From Rhizobium sp. C1 (GTDB lineage: Bacteria > Pseudomonadota > Alphaproteobacteria > Rhizobiales > Rhizobiaceae), in assembly GCF_021026335.1 (NCBI RefSeq), contig NZ_JAJNCY010000003.1, positions 248,001-312,000 of the forward strand: a stretch of 64,000 nt of DNA, given 5' to 3'. Shown in pieces: positions 54,879-62,919 of this stretch. Under the pieces are notes generated by a model. The model was given only the letters and a program-made list of their open reading frames with translations. It was not told where the DNA came from and did not search any database. A program made the position numbers and the translations under genes. Position 1 is the stretch's first letter; each line of letters begins with the position of its first letter.

Positions 54879-56180
54879 ATGGCCGGACAACATGTCGGTT
54901 CGCTCCTGATGATCTCGCTGCATGGCTATGTCGCGGGCTCGCCGGAGTTGGGGAAGCCGGACACGGGAGGCCAGGTGGTTTTCGTGCTGGAGCTTGCCAA
55001 GCGTTTCTCGCGACTGGGTTACCGTGTCGATGTTATGACACGGCGTTTTGAAGACCAGCCGGCCGAGGATGAGATCAACGACAATCTCAAGATTGTCCGA
55101 ATCCCGTTCGGCGGGCGCGATTTCATCCGCAAGGAAGACATGCACGATTGGTACGGTGACTTCATCACCAATGCGCTGGCCTACATACGCAAGCGCAAGA
55201 TTCAATATGACGTCATCAATTCGCATTACTGGGATGCCGGGGTGAGCGGTCAGAAAATCGCCGAAGAGCTGCAAATTCCCCATGTCCATACGCCGCATTC
55301 GCTGGGCTGGTGGAAGCGTCACGATATGGCAGGCGCGGATCCTGAGGAGATTGCCGGCTATCGTTTTGAAGAGCGTATCCGGCGTGAATTCGTGCTCTAT
55401 CGAAACTGCGACCACGTGATCGCCACGAGCGAACAGCAGCTTGACCTGATCGCCGAACAATATGAATTGCCGCGCGATCACATCACCATGATCCCGCCAG
55501 GGATAGACGAAGGCCGCTTCACACCTGCGACACCAGACATGGTTCGGCGTGCGCGCTCCCGTCTGGATTTGACGGAAAAGGATATCTACATCGTCGGCCG
55601 CGCGGCCGAAAACAAAGGGTATGATCTGGCGATACACGCCATGGCACATCTTCGGGAGCTTCAGCCCGAGGCCCGGCTTGTTCTGGCGGCGGGCGCGAAT
55701 TCCGACAGCGACATCGCGCTCCTAGATCAGTATAAGGCAATCGCTTCCGAGGTCGGCGTGGAAGACCGGATCGACTGGCGCGGCTATGTTGAAGACAGGG
55801 ATCTGGCGGATTGTTACCGCGCACCGGGCGTTTTTGCGCTTCCCTCGCGCTACGAACCCTTTGGAATGACCGCCGTGGAGGCCATGGCCTGTGGCACTCC
55901 GACCGTCATGACGATTCACGGCGGGCTTTACGAACAGATCGAGTTCGGTCGGCACGCGCTGGTCGCCGACCCGAAGCGGCCGGAAGAATTCGCCGCCATG
56001 TTGAACATGCCCCTTCAGTATTCGTGGCTGCGTGAAACGCTTTCCGTGGAGGGAGCCCGCTTCGCCCGCCGAGCCTTCGGCTGGACGGGGATTGCGCGCC
56101 GCACGCTGAATCTCTTCGAACAGTTCCGCGGTCGCTATGATATGTACAAGACAGACGAGATTGAGCACCCCGCTGCGTGA
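54879..56180 (+). CDS. mfpsA: Mannosylfructose-phosphate synthase
   Basis: 433 residues of the sucrose-phosphate-synthase-like GT4 group. The N-terminal acceptor site has SLHGYVAGSPELGKPDTGGQVVFVLELAKRF (about 11-41), where GGQ is typical of sucrose synthases/SPS. HVHTPHSLGWWKR and the donor domain VGRAAENKGYDLAI (about 229-242) and LPSRYEPFGMTAVEAMACGTP (E-PFGMTAV-E) follow. Agrobacterium MfpsA makes mannosylfructose 6-phosphate from GDP-mannose and fructose 6-phosphate, and I recall strong similarity. AGAGGA lies eight bases before the ATG. Convergent with the ABC transporter genes. Confidence 0.88.
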   Translation: MAGQHVGSLLMISLHGYVAGSPELGKPDTGGQVVFVLELAKRFSRLGYRVDVMTRRFEDQPAEDEINDNLKIVRIPFGGRDFIRKEDMHDWYGDFITNALAYIRKRKIQYDVINSHYWDAGVSGQKIAEELQIPHVHTPHSLGWWKRHDMAGADPEEIAGYRFEERIRREFVLYRNCDHVIATSEQQLDLIAEQYELPRDHITMIPPGIDEGRFTPATPDMVRRARSRLDLTEKDIYIVGRAAENKGYDLAIHAMAHLRELQPEARLVLAAGANSDSDIALLDQYKAIASEVGVEDRIDWRGYVEDRDLADCYRAPGVFALPSRYEPFGMTAVEAMACGTPTVMTIHGGLYEQIEFGRHALVADPKRPEEFAAMLNMPLQYSWLRETLSVEGARFARRAFGWTGIARRTLNLFEQFRGRYDMYKTDEIEHPAA

Positions 56181-56189
56181 AGGTGTAAA

Positions 56190-56224
56190 ATGATTAGATA
56201 ATAAAATATTTATTATCTAATCAT
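56190..56224. terminator. Long AT-only palindrome between convergent operons
   Basis: A 16-bp perfect inverted repeat (56190-56205 with 56209-56224, 3-base loop), almost free of G and C in an otherwise GC-rich stretch. It sits between mfpsA and the ABC ATPase gene and could act as a bidirectional terminator; its base composition is unusual for one. Confidence 0.5.
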
Positions 56225-56241
56225 AGTCATTTTTCGCTGGA

Positions 56242-57048
56242 TCAGTCGATCGCGCCGGGCCCGCGAATGGCAGTAGGCGGGCATTTTCCGAGGATGATCA
56301 TGCCCAGGACTTCGTCCTTGGTGACCTCCGTGGTCTTGGCGTATCCAACCACCTGACCGTTTTTCATCACTGCCACGCGGTCGGCAAGGTCGAAGACATC
56401 GTGAATGTCGTGGCTGATCAGGAAAATGCCGATGCCGTCCTTTTTCAGCTCCTTGATGAGTTCCCCAACCTGTGCGGTTTCGTGGGGGCCAAGCGCCGCC
56501 GTGGGCTCGTCCATGATCAGGATGCGTGCATTGAAGAGGATGGCGCGGGCAATGGCGACCGACTGACGCTGCCCGCCTGAAAGCGCTTTGACGGGCTCCT
56601 TGAAACGGCGGAAATTAGGGTTGAGGCGGCCCATGACCTTGCGCGCTTCGGCCTCCATCGCCGCGTCATCGAGCGTTCCCCAGCCTGTCAGCAATTCCCG
56701 GCCGAGAAAGAGATTGGCAGCGGCGTCGACATTGTCGGCAAGCGCCAGAGTCTGGTAGATCGTCTCGATCCCATAGGCCTTGGCGTCGCGAGGGTTGCCG
56801 ATCTGCGCCTCCTCGCCATTGATGAGGATCTGGCCGGCGTCGCGGGGATAGGCCCCCGACAGGATCTTGATGAGCGTGGACTTGCCGGCGCCATTGTGTC
56901 CAAGCAGTCCCACGACCTCTCCCGGAAACAGATCCACGCTGGCATGATCGACGGCCTTGATACCCCCAAAGGCGATGGAAATGTCGCGCATTTCGACCAG
57001 GGGCGTTGCGCCGGAATGAGGAATCCCGATGTTGGCATTCATGTTCAT
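56242..57048 (-). CDS. Sugar ABC transporter ATPase, single-domain (XylG/FrcA-like)
   Basis: 268 residues with one complete ABC module: Walker A GHNGAGKS (50-57), signature LSGGQRQSV (about 155-163), Walker [13 protein letters not shown] and switch His in [14 protein letters not shown]2 importers usually use a tandem-domain ATPase of about 500 residues, so this is the short type also known from rhizobial Frc systems, which would work as a homodimer. A GAGG lies before its start and the permease stop is six bases away. It is the last gene of the minus-strand transporter operon. Confidence 0.87.
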   Translation of the reverse strand: MNMNANIGIPHSGATPLVEMRDISIAFGGIKAVDHASVDLFPGEVVGLLGHNGAGKSTLIKILSGAYPRDAGQILINGEEAQIGNPRDAKAYGIETIYQTLALADNVDAAANLFLGRELLTGWGTLDDAAMEAEARKVMGRLNPNFRRFKEPVKALSGGQRQSVAIARAILFNARILIMDEPTAALGPHETAQVGELIKELKKDGIGIFLISHDIHDVFDLADRVAVMKNGQVVGYAKTTEVTKDEVLGMIILGKCPPTAIRGPGAID

Positions 57049-57053
57049 CCTCC

Positions 57054-58385
57054 TTATCTGATGCGACGGCGATAGACGGTATCGAGCCAGACGGCGACGA
57101 CAAGGACGCCACCGACGACCATTTGCTGCATGGCGCTTTCGAAACCGATAAGCACCATGCCCGATTGCAGCGACTGCATGACGAGGGCTCCCAGCATGGC
57201 GCCCCAGATCGTGCCGGATCCGCCTGCCAGGGATGTGCCGCCGATCACGGCGGCCGCGATGACATAGAGCTCATCGATCTTGCCGAGATCGGCGGTCGCG
57301 GAATTCAGACGCGCCGAGGCGATGATTGCGGAAATGCCGACCAGCGTACCCATCAGGGCGAAGACCATGACGGTCATACGTTTGGTGTTGATGCCGGCCA
57401 GTTCCGCGGCTTCCGGGTTGCCGCCAATGGCGAAGACGTAGCGGCCGAAGCGGGTGCGGTTGGCGATGAAGGTCATGATGACCAGCACCGCGCCGGCAAT
57501 CAGGACCGGAATGGCGAAGCCATGGCCGATGAACAGGCCGCCTGGCGGAATGGTGATGTTATGGGCCGCCGCATATTGCTTCACGATGCCGGCCGGCCAG
57601 GGATAGTTGTTGGCAACATAGGCCGCACCCAGCACCAGCGCGGAACCGACGATGGCAATGAAGATTTCCGCCCAGAGGGGGCGGCGCGGAAAGCCGAAGC
57701 GTTTGCGCTGCTTGCGGCTTGTGGCGAGGGAAGCCACGATCAGAACGCAGACGACAACCGCCACAATCCAGCTTGCTGTAACGCCAATGGCACCATAAGG
57801 GCCGCCGCCGATCAGGGCGAAGTTGGGGTCGACCGGCGAAATGGTCTCACCTCGCGTCACCCACCAGGCGGCGCCGCGCCACACAAGCATGCCGCCGAGA
57901 GTCACGATGAAGGATGGGATCTGCAGATAGGCGACGAGCAGTCCCTGAAAGGCGCCAATCGCCGTAGCCACGATGAGCGCGACCAGAACCGCCAGAATCC
58001 AGATCATGGGATGGCCGAGGCCGAGACCGAGCACTTTCGGAAATATCCAGACTTGTGCCGCGCCTGTCACCATGGCGGTCACGCCGAGAACCGAGCCGAC
58101 GGAAAGATCAATATGTCGGGTGACGATGATGAGCACCATGCCGGTCGCCATCACCGCGATGGAGGCGGTCTGAACCGACAGGTTCCAGAGGTTTCGGTAG
58201 GTGAGGAAGGCGCCATTGTCGTTGAAAACCATGCCATAGACATGGAAACCGACCCAGATGAGCAGCAGCGCGCCGAACATGCCAAGCATGCGCGCATCGA
58301 TTTCTGTCGCTCTAAGGAAGGTTGTAATAGGCCCCTCGCGGCTGGCCGACGACGGATTGGTGATGGCGGTGTCGGTCTGTGTCAC
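57054..58385 (-). CDS. Sugar ABC transporter permease (XylH-like)
   Basis: 443 residues with about ten membrane helices and CUT2 permease features: [20 protein letters not shown] (about 82-101), [18 protein letters not shown], and the coupling segment [20 protein letters not shown] (about 326-345). A long insertion (about 225-300), including a polar loop with [18 protein letters not shown], is typical of the XylH branch. It works with the XylF-like receptor upstream and the single-domain ATPase downstream. Confidence 0.88.
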   Translation of the reverse strand: MTQTDTAITNPSSASREGPITTFLRATEIDARMLGMFGALLLIWVGFHVYGMVFNDNGAFLTYRNLWNLSVQTASIAVMATGMVLIIVTRHIDLSVGSVLGVTAMVTGAAQVWIFPKVLGLGLGHPMIWILAVLVALIVATAIGAFQGLLVAYLQIPSFIVTLGGMLVWRGAAWWVTRGETISPVDPNFALIGGGPYGAIGVTASWIVAVVVCVLIVASLATSRKQRKRFGFPRRPLWAEIFIAIVGSALVLGAAYVANNYPWPAGIVKQYAAAHNITIPPGGLFIGHGFAIPVLIAGAVLVIMTFIANRTRFGRYVFAIGGNPEAAELAGINTKRMTVMVFALMGTLVGISAIIASARLNSATADLGKIDELYVIAAAVIGGTSLAGGSGTIWGAMLGALVMQSLQSGMVLIGFESAMQQMVVGGVLVVAVWLDTVYRRRIR

Positions 58386-58487
58386 GTGCCGTTCCCCCTC
58401 GAAACAAAGTCTGTTGAATGGCAGGTTCTTGTTATTGAGGCGCCAAATGGCAGGCGCCCGGGTGCAGTCATTGAGGTGTTATGCATC

Positions 58488-58522
58488 AGAAAGCCGCGTC
58501 GCCATGAGCGGCGCGGCTTTCT
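58488..58522 (-). terminator. 15-bp hairpin between the receptor and permease genes
   Basis: 58488-58502 pairs with 58508-58522 (one G-U, 5-base loop), 18 bases downstream of the receptor stop on the minus strand. Such a stem after a binding-protein gene fits partial termination or 3' protection that raises receptor amounts. Confidence 0.65.
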
Positions 58523-58540
58523 GTTGACCGCGATTGTCGA

Positions 58541-59581
58541 TCAGTTGCACGCCTTGACGCTGCCGGCTTTTACACCAGCGCAAGCCGTGGCCTTGTCGAT
58601 CCAGCCGGCCTTGATGACGTCGCCGAGCGAGTCCTTGGTGACCGCGAAAGGCTTGAGAAGAACGGCGTTCATCTCGACCTTGCGCGCACCGTCCTTGAAC
58701 TTTTGTACGTTCGGAACGGACGAGGCGTCCTTGCCGTCCGCGAGCATGAGCGCAGCTTCGGCGGCTGCCTTGCCGAGTTCGCGCGAGTCCTTCCAGATCG
58801 AGACGAGCTGGGTGCCGAGCGCTACACGGTTGATGGCGGCTGCGTCACCGTCCTGGCCGGTGACCGGAACGGAGCCGGCAAGGCCCTGCGCCGAAAGCGC
58901 GGCAACGACACCGCCGGCCATGCCGTCGTTCTGCGAAAGAACGGCGTCGACCTTGTTGTTGTTGGCGGTGAGGATCTGCTCCATGTTCTTCTGGGCATTT
59001 TCCGGCTTCCAGCCATCCGAAGATGCTTCGCCGACGATCTTGATGGCGCCGGAATCGATCTTCGGCTTGATGACCTCCATCATGCCCTTCAGCAGGAAGG
59101 CGGAGTTCGGGTCGCCCTGGTCGCCCTTGATGATGGCGAAGTTGCCCTTGTCCTTCACCTTCAGCACTTCCTCGGCCATCATCTTGCCGACGCCGACATT
59201 GTTGAAGGTCATGTAGAGCACGCTTGGATCCTCGATCTGAACGTCGTAGGCGATCGTCGGGATGCCTTCGTCCTTAGCCTTCTGAACAGCCGGCATGATG
59301 GCTTCCGAGTCCCACGGAACGATGAGCAGAACGTTGGCACCCTGCGAGATCAGCGATTCCACATCCGTCAGCTGTTTGGCTGCCGATCCCTGGGCGTCGG
59401 CGGAAATATACTTGTCGCCGGCGGCCTCAACGATTTTCTTGATAACGGCTTCGTCGCGCTTCCAGCGCTCTTCCTGGAAGATCTTCCAGGACACGGCAAT
59501 GGTCTTGCCGGCAGCAAAAACCGGGCTCGCCGCAGACATGACAAACACTGCGCCTGCAAGCGCAGCTGCAAACTTCTTCAT
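58541..59581 (-). CDS. Sugar-binding periplasmic protein, XylF-like
   Basis: 346 residues from the ATG at 59581 (GGGAGGACATC before it); a longer frame reaches into the control region. The signal peptide covers 1-23 (ending in VFAA). The mature part has VSWKIFQEERWKRDEAVIKK, GSAAKQLTDVESLISQGANVLLIVPWD and GWKPENAQKNMEQILTANNNKVDAVLSQNDGMAGGVVAALSAQG, which align with E. coli XylF (ERWQKD, GWLPENA, ALTANNNKIDAV). D-xylose or a related pentose/hexose is the likely ligand. A rhizobial fructose receptor (FrcB) looks different, so I do not call it frcB. Confidence 0.87.
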   Translation of the reverse strand: MKKFAAALAGAVFVMSAASPVFAAGKTIAVSWKIFQEERWKRDEAVIKKIVEAAGDKYISADAQGSAAKQLTDVESLISQGANVLLIVPWDSEAIMPAVQKAKDEGIPTIAYDVQIEDPSVLYMTFNNVGVGKMMAEEVLKVKDKGNFAIIKGDQGDPNSAFLLKGMMEVIKPKIDSGAIKIVGEASSDGWKPENAQKNMEQILTANNNKVDAVLSQNDGMAGGVVAALSAQGLAGSVPVTGQDGDAAAINRVALGTQLVSIWKDSRELGKAAAEAALMLADGKDASSVPNVQKFKDGARKVEMNAVLLKPFAVTKDSLGDVIKAGWIDKATACAGVKAGSVKACN

Positions 59582-59652
59582 GATGTCCTCCCAAATGCTT
59601 TCAAGCATCAAAAGCAAAAATGGCGCAGGGACTCCCAACCCCGTGCCGAGAC

Positions 59653-59692
59653 TTTTTTTGAGCCTCAAAAAAATAAGTGACACGCTTATTTT
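59653..59692. promoter_or_regulatory. Two overlapping palindromes at the ROK/transporter promoter
   Basis: Perfect 10-bp arms TTTTTTTGAG / CTCAAAAAAA (59653-59662 and 59664-59673) around a single C, followed by AAAATAAG / CTTATTTT (59670-59677 and 59685-59692, 7-base spacer). The A/T-rich arms recall the sites of NagC/Mlc-type ROK repressors. Placed 72-111 bases upstream of the receptor gene and 122-161 before the ROK gene. Confidence 0.65.
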
Positions 59693-59813
59693 CATATGTC
59701 AAGATAAAAACACAATTCGCTAAGTTGCTGCAATGCAAACAGTTTTTTGCATTGCGGGACGTTTTGAAATAGGGCGTGAGTGCGGAGATCCGGACACCTC
59801 GCGGAGGAGTAGA

Positions 59814-61049
59814 ATGTCAGGCATTGTGCGCCAGGACGACGTCCGGCGGCTGAATCAGTTCGGACTTCTGCGGGCGCTGAGGCGGCATGGTCCGCTTTCG
59901 CGCACTGCTCTGAGTTCGTTGACGGGCTTGTCGCCGTCGACCGTGACGGTGATCACCAACAGCCTGATCGAGCGGGGGCTTCTGACCGACCGTTTGCCCG
60001 AAACGGCGACCGTCAACAAGCGGGGGCGGCCGCAGGTGCTTATTGCGCCGGATGGCAACTACGCCACTGTCGCCACGATCCGTCTTGCCCGCGGCGTGGT
60101 TGAAACGGCGCTCTTCGATTATGCAGGCCGCGAATTGGGGCGCCGGGAGTTACGCCGCCGGACGCTGTCGCTCGCGCCGGAGAGCATTGTGCGGCTGATG
60201 GTTGAGCTTGTCGATGGCGTGGCTGAGGAAGCCGGCCGCGGCAGGGCCAATCTGGTCCGGATTGCTGTGGCCGTTGAAGGCATTGTTGATAGCGCCGGCC
60301 GGTTGCTTCTCAGCACACCTTTCGCGGATGTGCACGAAATGGACATTGCCTCCCTTCTAGAGGCCGAATTCGGCGTCAGCGCCGAGGTCATGAACGATTG
60401 CAATGCCGTGGCGGAGGGATTGACCTGGACCGCGCCCGAAGCGTCGGGCGAGAATTTTGCCGCGCTCCTGATGGCGAACGGCGTCGGCCTCGGGCTGGCG
60501 ATCAACGGCAAGATGCTGTCTGGCCCGAAGTCCTCCGGGATGGAATTCGGTCATATGATCTACAAGCCGGGTGGAGCGCTGTGTCGTTGCGGCCGGCATG
60601 GTTGCATCGAGGCCTACGCCGGGATCTACGCCATTCGTCGGGCGGTAGCCGGGCAGGACCCCAATGTGGTGATTGAGGACGTGCCGGAAAACGACACGCT
60701 GGTGGACATCGTAGAAAAGGCCAGACGATCGGACGGGCCGGAGCGCCAGGCGCTGAAAGAGGCGGGTCGTGCCATAGGGAACGGGCTCGTCAACCTCTTC
60801 ACGCTGTTTGACGGCGTGCCTCTCATCATGGCCGGTGCTTCCACGGTCGCGCTCGATTTCATGATGGACGAAATCAGGGCCGCGTTTGCAAATCAGAGCT
60901 TTGGTCGTGAGGTGGAACCCGACATCGTGGATGTCTATCCCGATGCGCCGAAGCTGATGCGCCAAGGCGCCATGCTGAAGGCGCTCGCCGCCTATGATAT
61001 GTCTCTTCCCGATCAAGTGGAGCTCGTTGTGGAGGCTGATGGCAGATAA
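59814..61049 (+). CDS. ROK family transcriptional regulator
   Basis: 411 residues from the ATG at 59814 (GGAGG seven bases upstream). A winged helix-turn-helix is at about 14-60 (LRALRRHGPLSRTALSSLTGLSPSTVTVITNSLIERGLL), then a ROK fold whose ATP-phosphate loop is not conserved, and the zinc motif CRCGRHGCIEAYAG (mid-protein). The loss of kinase residues marks it as a repressor such as XylR/NagC/FrcR. It is divergent from the XylF-like transporter operon and probably represses it until sugar binds. Confidence 0.87.
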   Translation: MSGIVRQDDVRRLNQFGLLRALRRHGPLSRTALSSLTGLSPSTVTVITNSLIERGLLTDRLPETATVNKRGRPQVLIAPDGNYATVATIRLARGVVETALFDYAGRELGRRELRRRTLSLAPESIVRLMVELVDGVAEEAGRGRANLVRIAVAVEGIVDSAGRLLLSTPFADVHEMDIASLLEAEFGVSAEVMNDCNAVAEGLTWTAPEASGENFAALLMANGVGLGLAINGKMLSGPKSSGMEFGHMIYKPGGALCRCGRHGCIEAYAGIYAIRRAVAGQDPNVVIEDVPENDTLVDIVEKARRSDGPERQALKEAGRAIGNGLVNLFTLFDGVPLIMAGASTVALDFMMDEIRAAFANQSFGREVEPDIVDVYPDAPKLMRQGAMLKALAAYDMSLPDQVELVVEADGR

Positions 61050-61161
61050 GTGAAGTGGTAGTGAGGAGTCAGTGAGTCAAATTTGGCATGATGTGATGAT
61101 AAAATGCCGAATGGCAGCGATTTCTATGCGGTTTTGAGTTCAGGTTTTCTGGGAGAAGCAA

Positions 61162-62178
61162 ATGAAGATTATCTACGATCCCGCGCCGCGGACGGCGGCA
61201 GAGATGTTCAGCAATGAGGATTTTTCCGCGTTCATGGGCGGATACGATGTGGTGACCTATGATGGCGGCGATCGCGACGCTTTCTATGACGCGCATCTCC
61301 CGGATTGCAACATCCTGGTGAGCCAGCAGCCGATGGGGGCTGATCGCCTGGCGAAGGCATCGAACTTGAAGGCCATCTTCAATGTTGAGACCAATTTCCT
61401 TCCCAATATCGACTACGAAGCCTGTTTCCAGCGCGGCATTCATGTGTTGGCACCCAGCGGCGTCTTTGCCCTCGCCGTCGCGGAGATGGGGCTTGGCATG
61501 GCCATCAGCCTTGCGCGCGGCATCCATAGTGAACATGCGCGTTTTCTCGATGGGACGGAACGATATGGGCTCGAGGGGAACGGGGATGCCGAACTCTTGA
61601 CGGGATCCCAGTTCGGGTTCATCGGCTTCGGCGATCTCGGCAAGGCACTCCAGGCGCTTCTGCCCGCCTTCCGTCCGGCAGCTGTTCGTGTCTTCGATCC
61701 TTGGTTGCCAGATGGCCATCTTGCGAGGCTTGGAGTTCAACCGGCATCGCTGGATGAGGTTCTGACAAAGAGCCGTTTCGTGTTTGTGGTCGCCTCTATC
61801 ACGACCGAAAACCAGCATTTGCTCAACCGCGATAAGCTGAGTCTCATGCAGCCCGGCGCATCGCTGATTTTGCTGAGCCGCGCGGCCGTTCTGGATTTCG
61901 ATGCCCTGGCCGAAATCGTGTCCACCGGCCGGATCAGGGTCGCAACGGATGTCTTTCCCCAGGAGCCAGTGCCCTCCGGTGATACGCTTCGCGCTTTGCC
62001 CAATGTGCTGTTCTCACCGCATCGCGCCGGCGCGTTGAATTCGGCATTGCAGGAAATCGGCAAACGCGTACTGGAGGACGTTGATCTTATCAGCCGGGGC
62101 CTGCCGCCGGTCTCCTGCCGTCGCGCCGAACGCGAAACGGTGATGCGCATGCGCAGCAAGCCGGTGGATAAAACCTGA
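61162..62178 (+). CDS. D-isomer-specific 2-hydroxyacid dehydrogenase
   Basis: 338 residues. NAD-binding loop FIGFGDLGKALQALL (about 153-167), substrate/catalytic Arg in LLSRAAVLDFDALAE (about 236-250), Glu in VFPQEPVPSG and His in FSPHRAGALNS (the catalytic R-E-H triad of the family). The usual N-terminal 2-hydroxyacid domain comes first. It reduces a 2-keto acid or oxidises a 2-hydroxy acid with NAD(P). It lies 112 bases after the ROK gene on the same strand and could be linked to that regulon. GGGAGAAGC before the ATG. Substrate unknown. Confidence 0.87.
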   Translation: MKIIYDPAPRTAAEMFSNEDFSAFMGGYDVVTYDGGDRDAFYDAHLPDCNILVSQQPMGADRLAKASNLKAIFNVETNFLPNIDYEACFQRGIHVLAPSGVFALAVAEMGLGMAISLARGIHSEHARFLDGTERYGLEGNGDAELLTGSQFGFIGFGDLGKALQALLPAFRPAAVRVFDPWLPDGHLARLGVQPASLDEVLTKSRFVFVVASITTENQHLLNRDKLSLMQPGASLILLSRAAVLDFDALAEIVSTGRIRVATDVFPQEPVPSGDTLRALPNVLFSPHRAGALNSALQEIGKRVLEDVDLISRGLPPVSCRRAERETVMRMRSKPVDKT

Positions 62179-62271
62179 CGGCTTGTTCCGATAACACCAG
62201 TTGAGAGACCGAACTCCATTTCGAAACAGGCTAGCTCAGGTGAGTAGACTAAGATAGCCTAAGGCATTGTG

Positions 62272-62844
62272 TTAAATGGAGAAACCGGCAAGTCTAGCCA
62301 TCAGGCCCGAAAAGTTCCGCACTTCGAACTTCTTGATGAGGCGCGCGCGGTAATCCTCCACCGTTCGGGGGGACAGGTTCAGCTCGCGTGCTGTTTCCTT
62401 GCTGGTCATGCCGCGCGCCAGACACTTGACGATCTGGCGCTCCCTGTTGGTCAAGGAAATCGCGGGCCTCGTGTCTGAAATATCCGCGAAGGTCAGGATT
62501 GCGCGGGCCAGCGGGGCTTCTGCATCAAACGTGAAGACGCGGACGCGGCACCAGAAGATGGAGCCATCCCGTCTCGGCATCAGACGTTCGTCCATATAGC
62601 GTCCGGCCTCTTTCAGCGCCTTGAAGCCGACATCGCGAATGGCCTCGAATTCTTTGTTGGAAGCATAGAGCATACGGAAGGATTGGCCGATCAGGGCCTC
62701 TCGCGGATAGCCGAACATCTCGGCAAATTGTCGGTTGCATTGTCGTATGATCCTGTCCTCGGTCAGAACGATGCCGATCGGTGCGAATTCAAACGCCAAT
62801 TGTTGTAAGTCATCGGTGTCGGCCAAGGCCTCGGCCAGGTTCAT
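62272..62844 (-). CDS. PAS-LuxR transcriptional regulator
   Basis: 190 residues. A PAS domain (about 14-123, FAPIGIVLTEDRIIRQCNRQFAEMFGYPREALIGQSFRMLY to RAILTFADISDTRP) is joined to a LuxR/FixJ-type helix-turn-helix (about 127-188, LTNRERQIVKCLARGMTSKETARELNLSPRTVEDYRARLIKKF). No receiver domain is present, so it senses directly, perhaps a small molecule. It is divergent from the M20 peptidase gene with only 75 bases between starts, suggesting it controls that gene. Confidence 0.88.
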   Translation of the reverse strand: MNLAEALADTDDLQQLAFEFAPIGIVLTEDRIIRQCNRQFAEMFGYPREALIGQSFRMLYASNKEFEAIRDVGFKALKEAGRYMDERLMPRRDGSIFWCRVRVFTFDAEAPLARAILTFADISDTRPAISLTNRERQIVKCLARGMTSKETARELNLSPRTVEDYRARLIKKFEVRNFSGLMARLAGFSI

Positions 62845-62919
62845 GTGCGTTCCCGTTTTTTATGCGTCCCGTATTTTTACAGAATTGTGTCAGCTCCATT
62901 CTTTCGTGAAGCTGACGCC

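Noticed and set aside
57006-59216. A 736-codon plus-strand frame opposite the ABC transporter genes
   Set aside because: His/Asp/Gly-rich, without any fold motif, and exactly antisense to three clear transporter genes.
56242-59581. Calling the ABC operon frcBCA (fructose) because of the divergent ROK gene
   Set aside because: The receptor sequence (ERWKRD, GWKPENA, ANNNKVDAV) fits XylF, not rhizobial FrcB.
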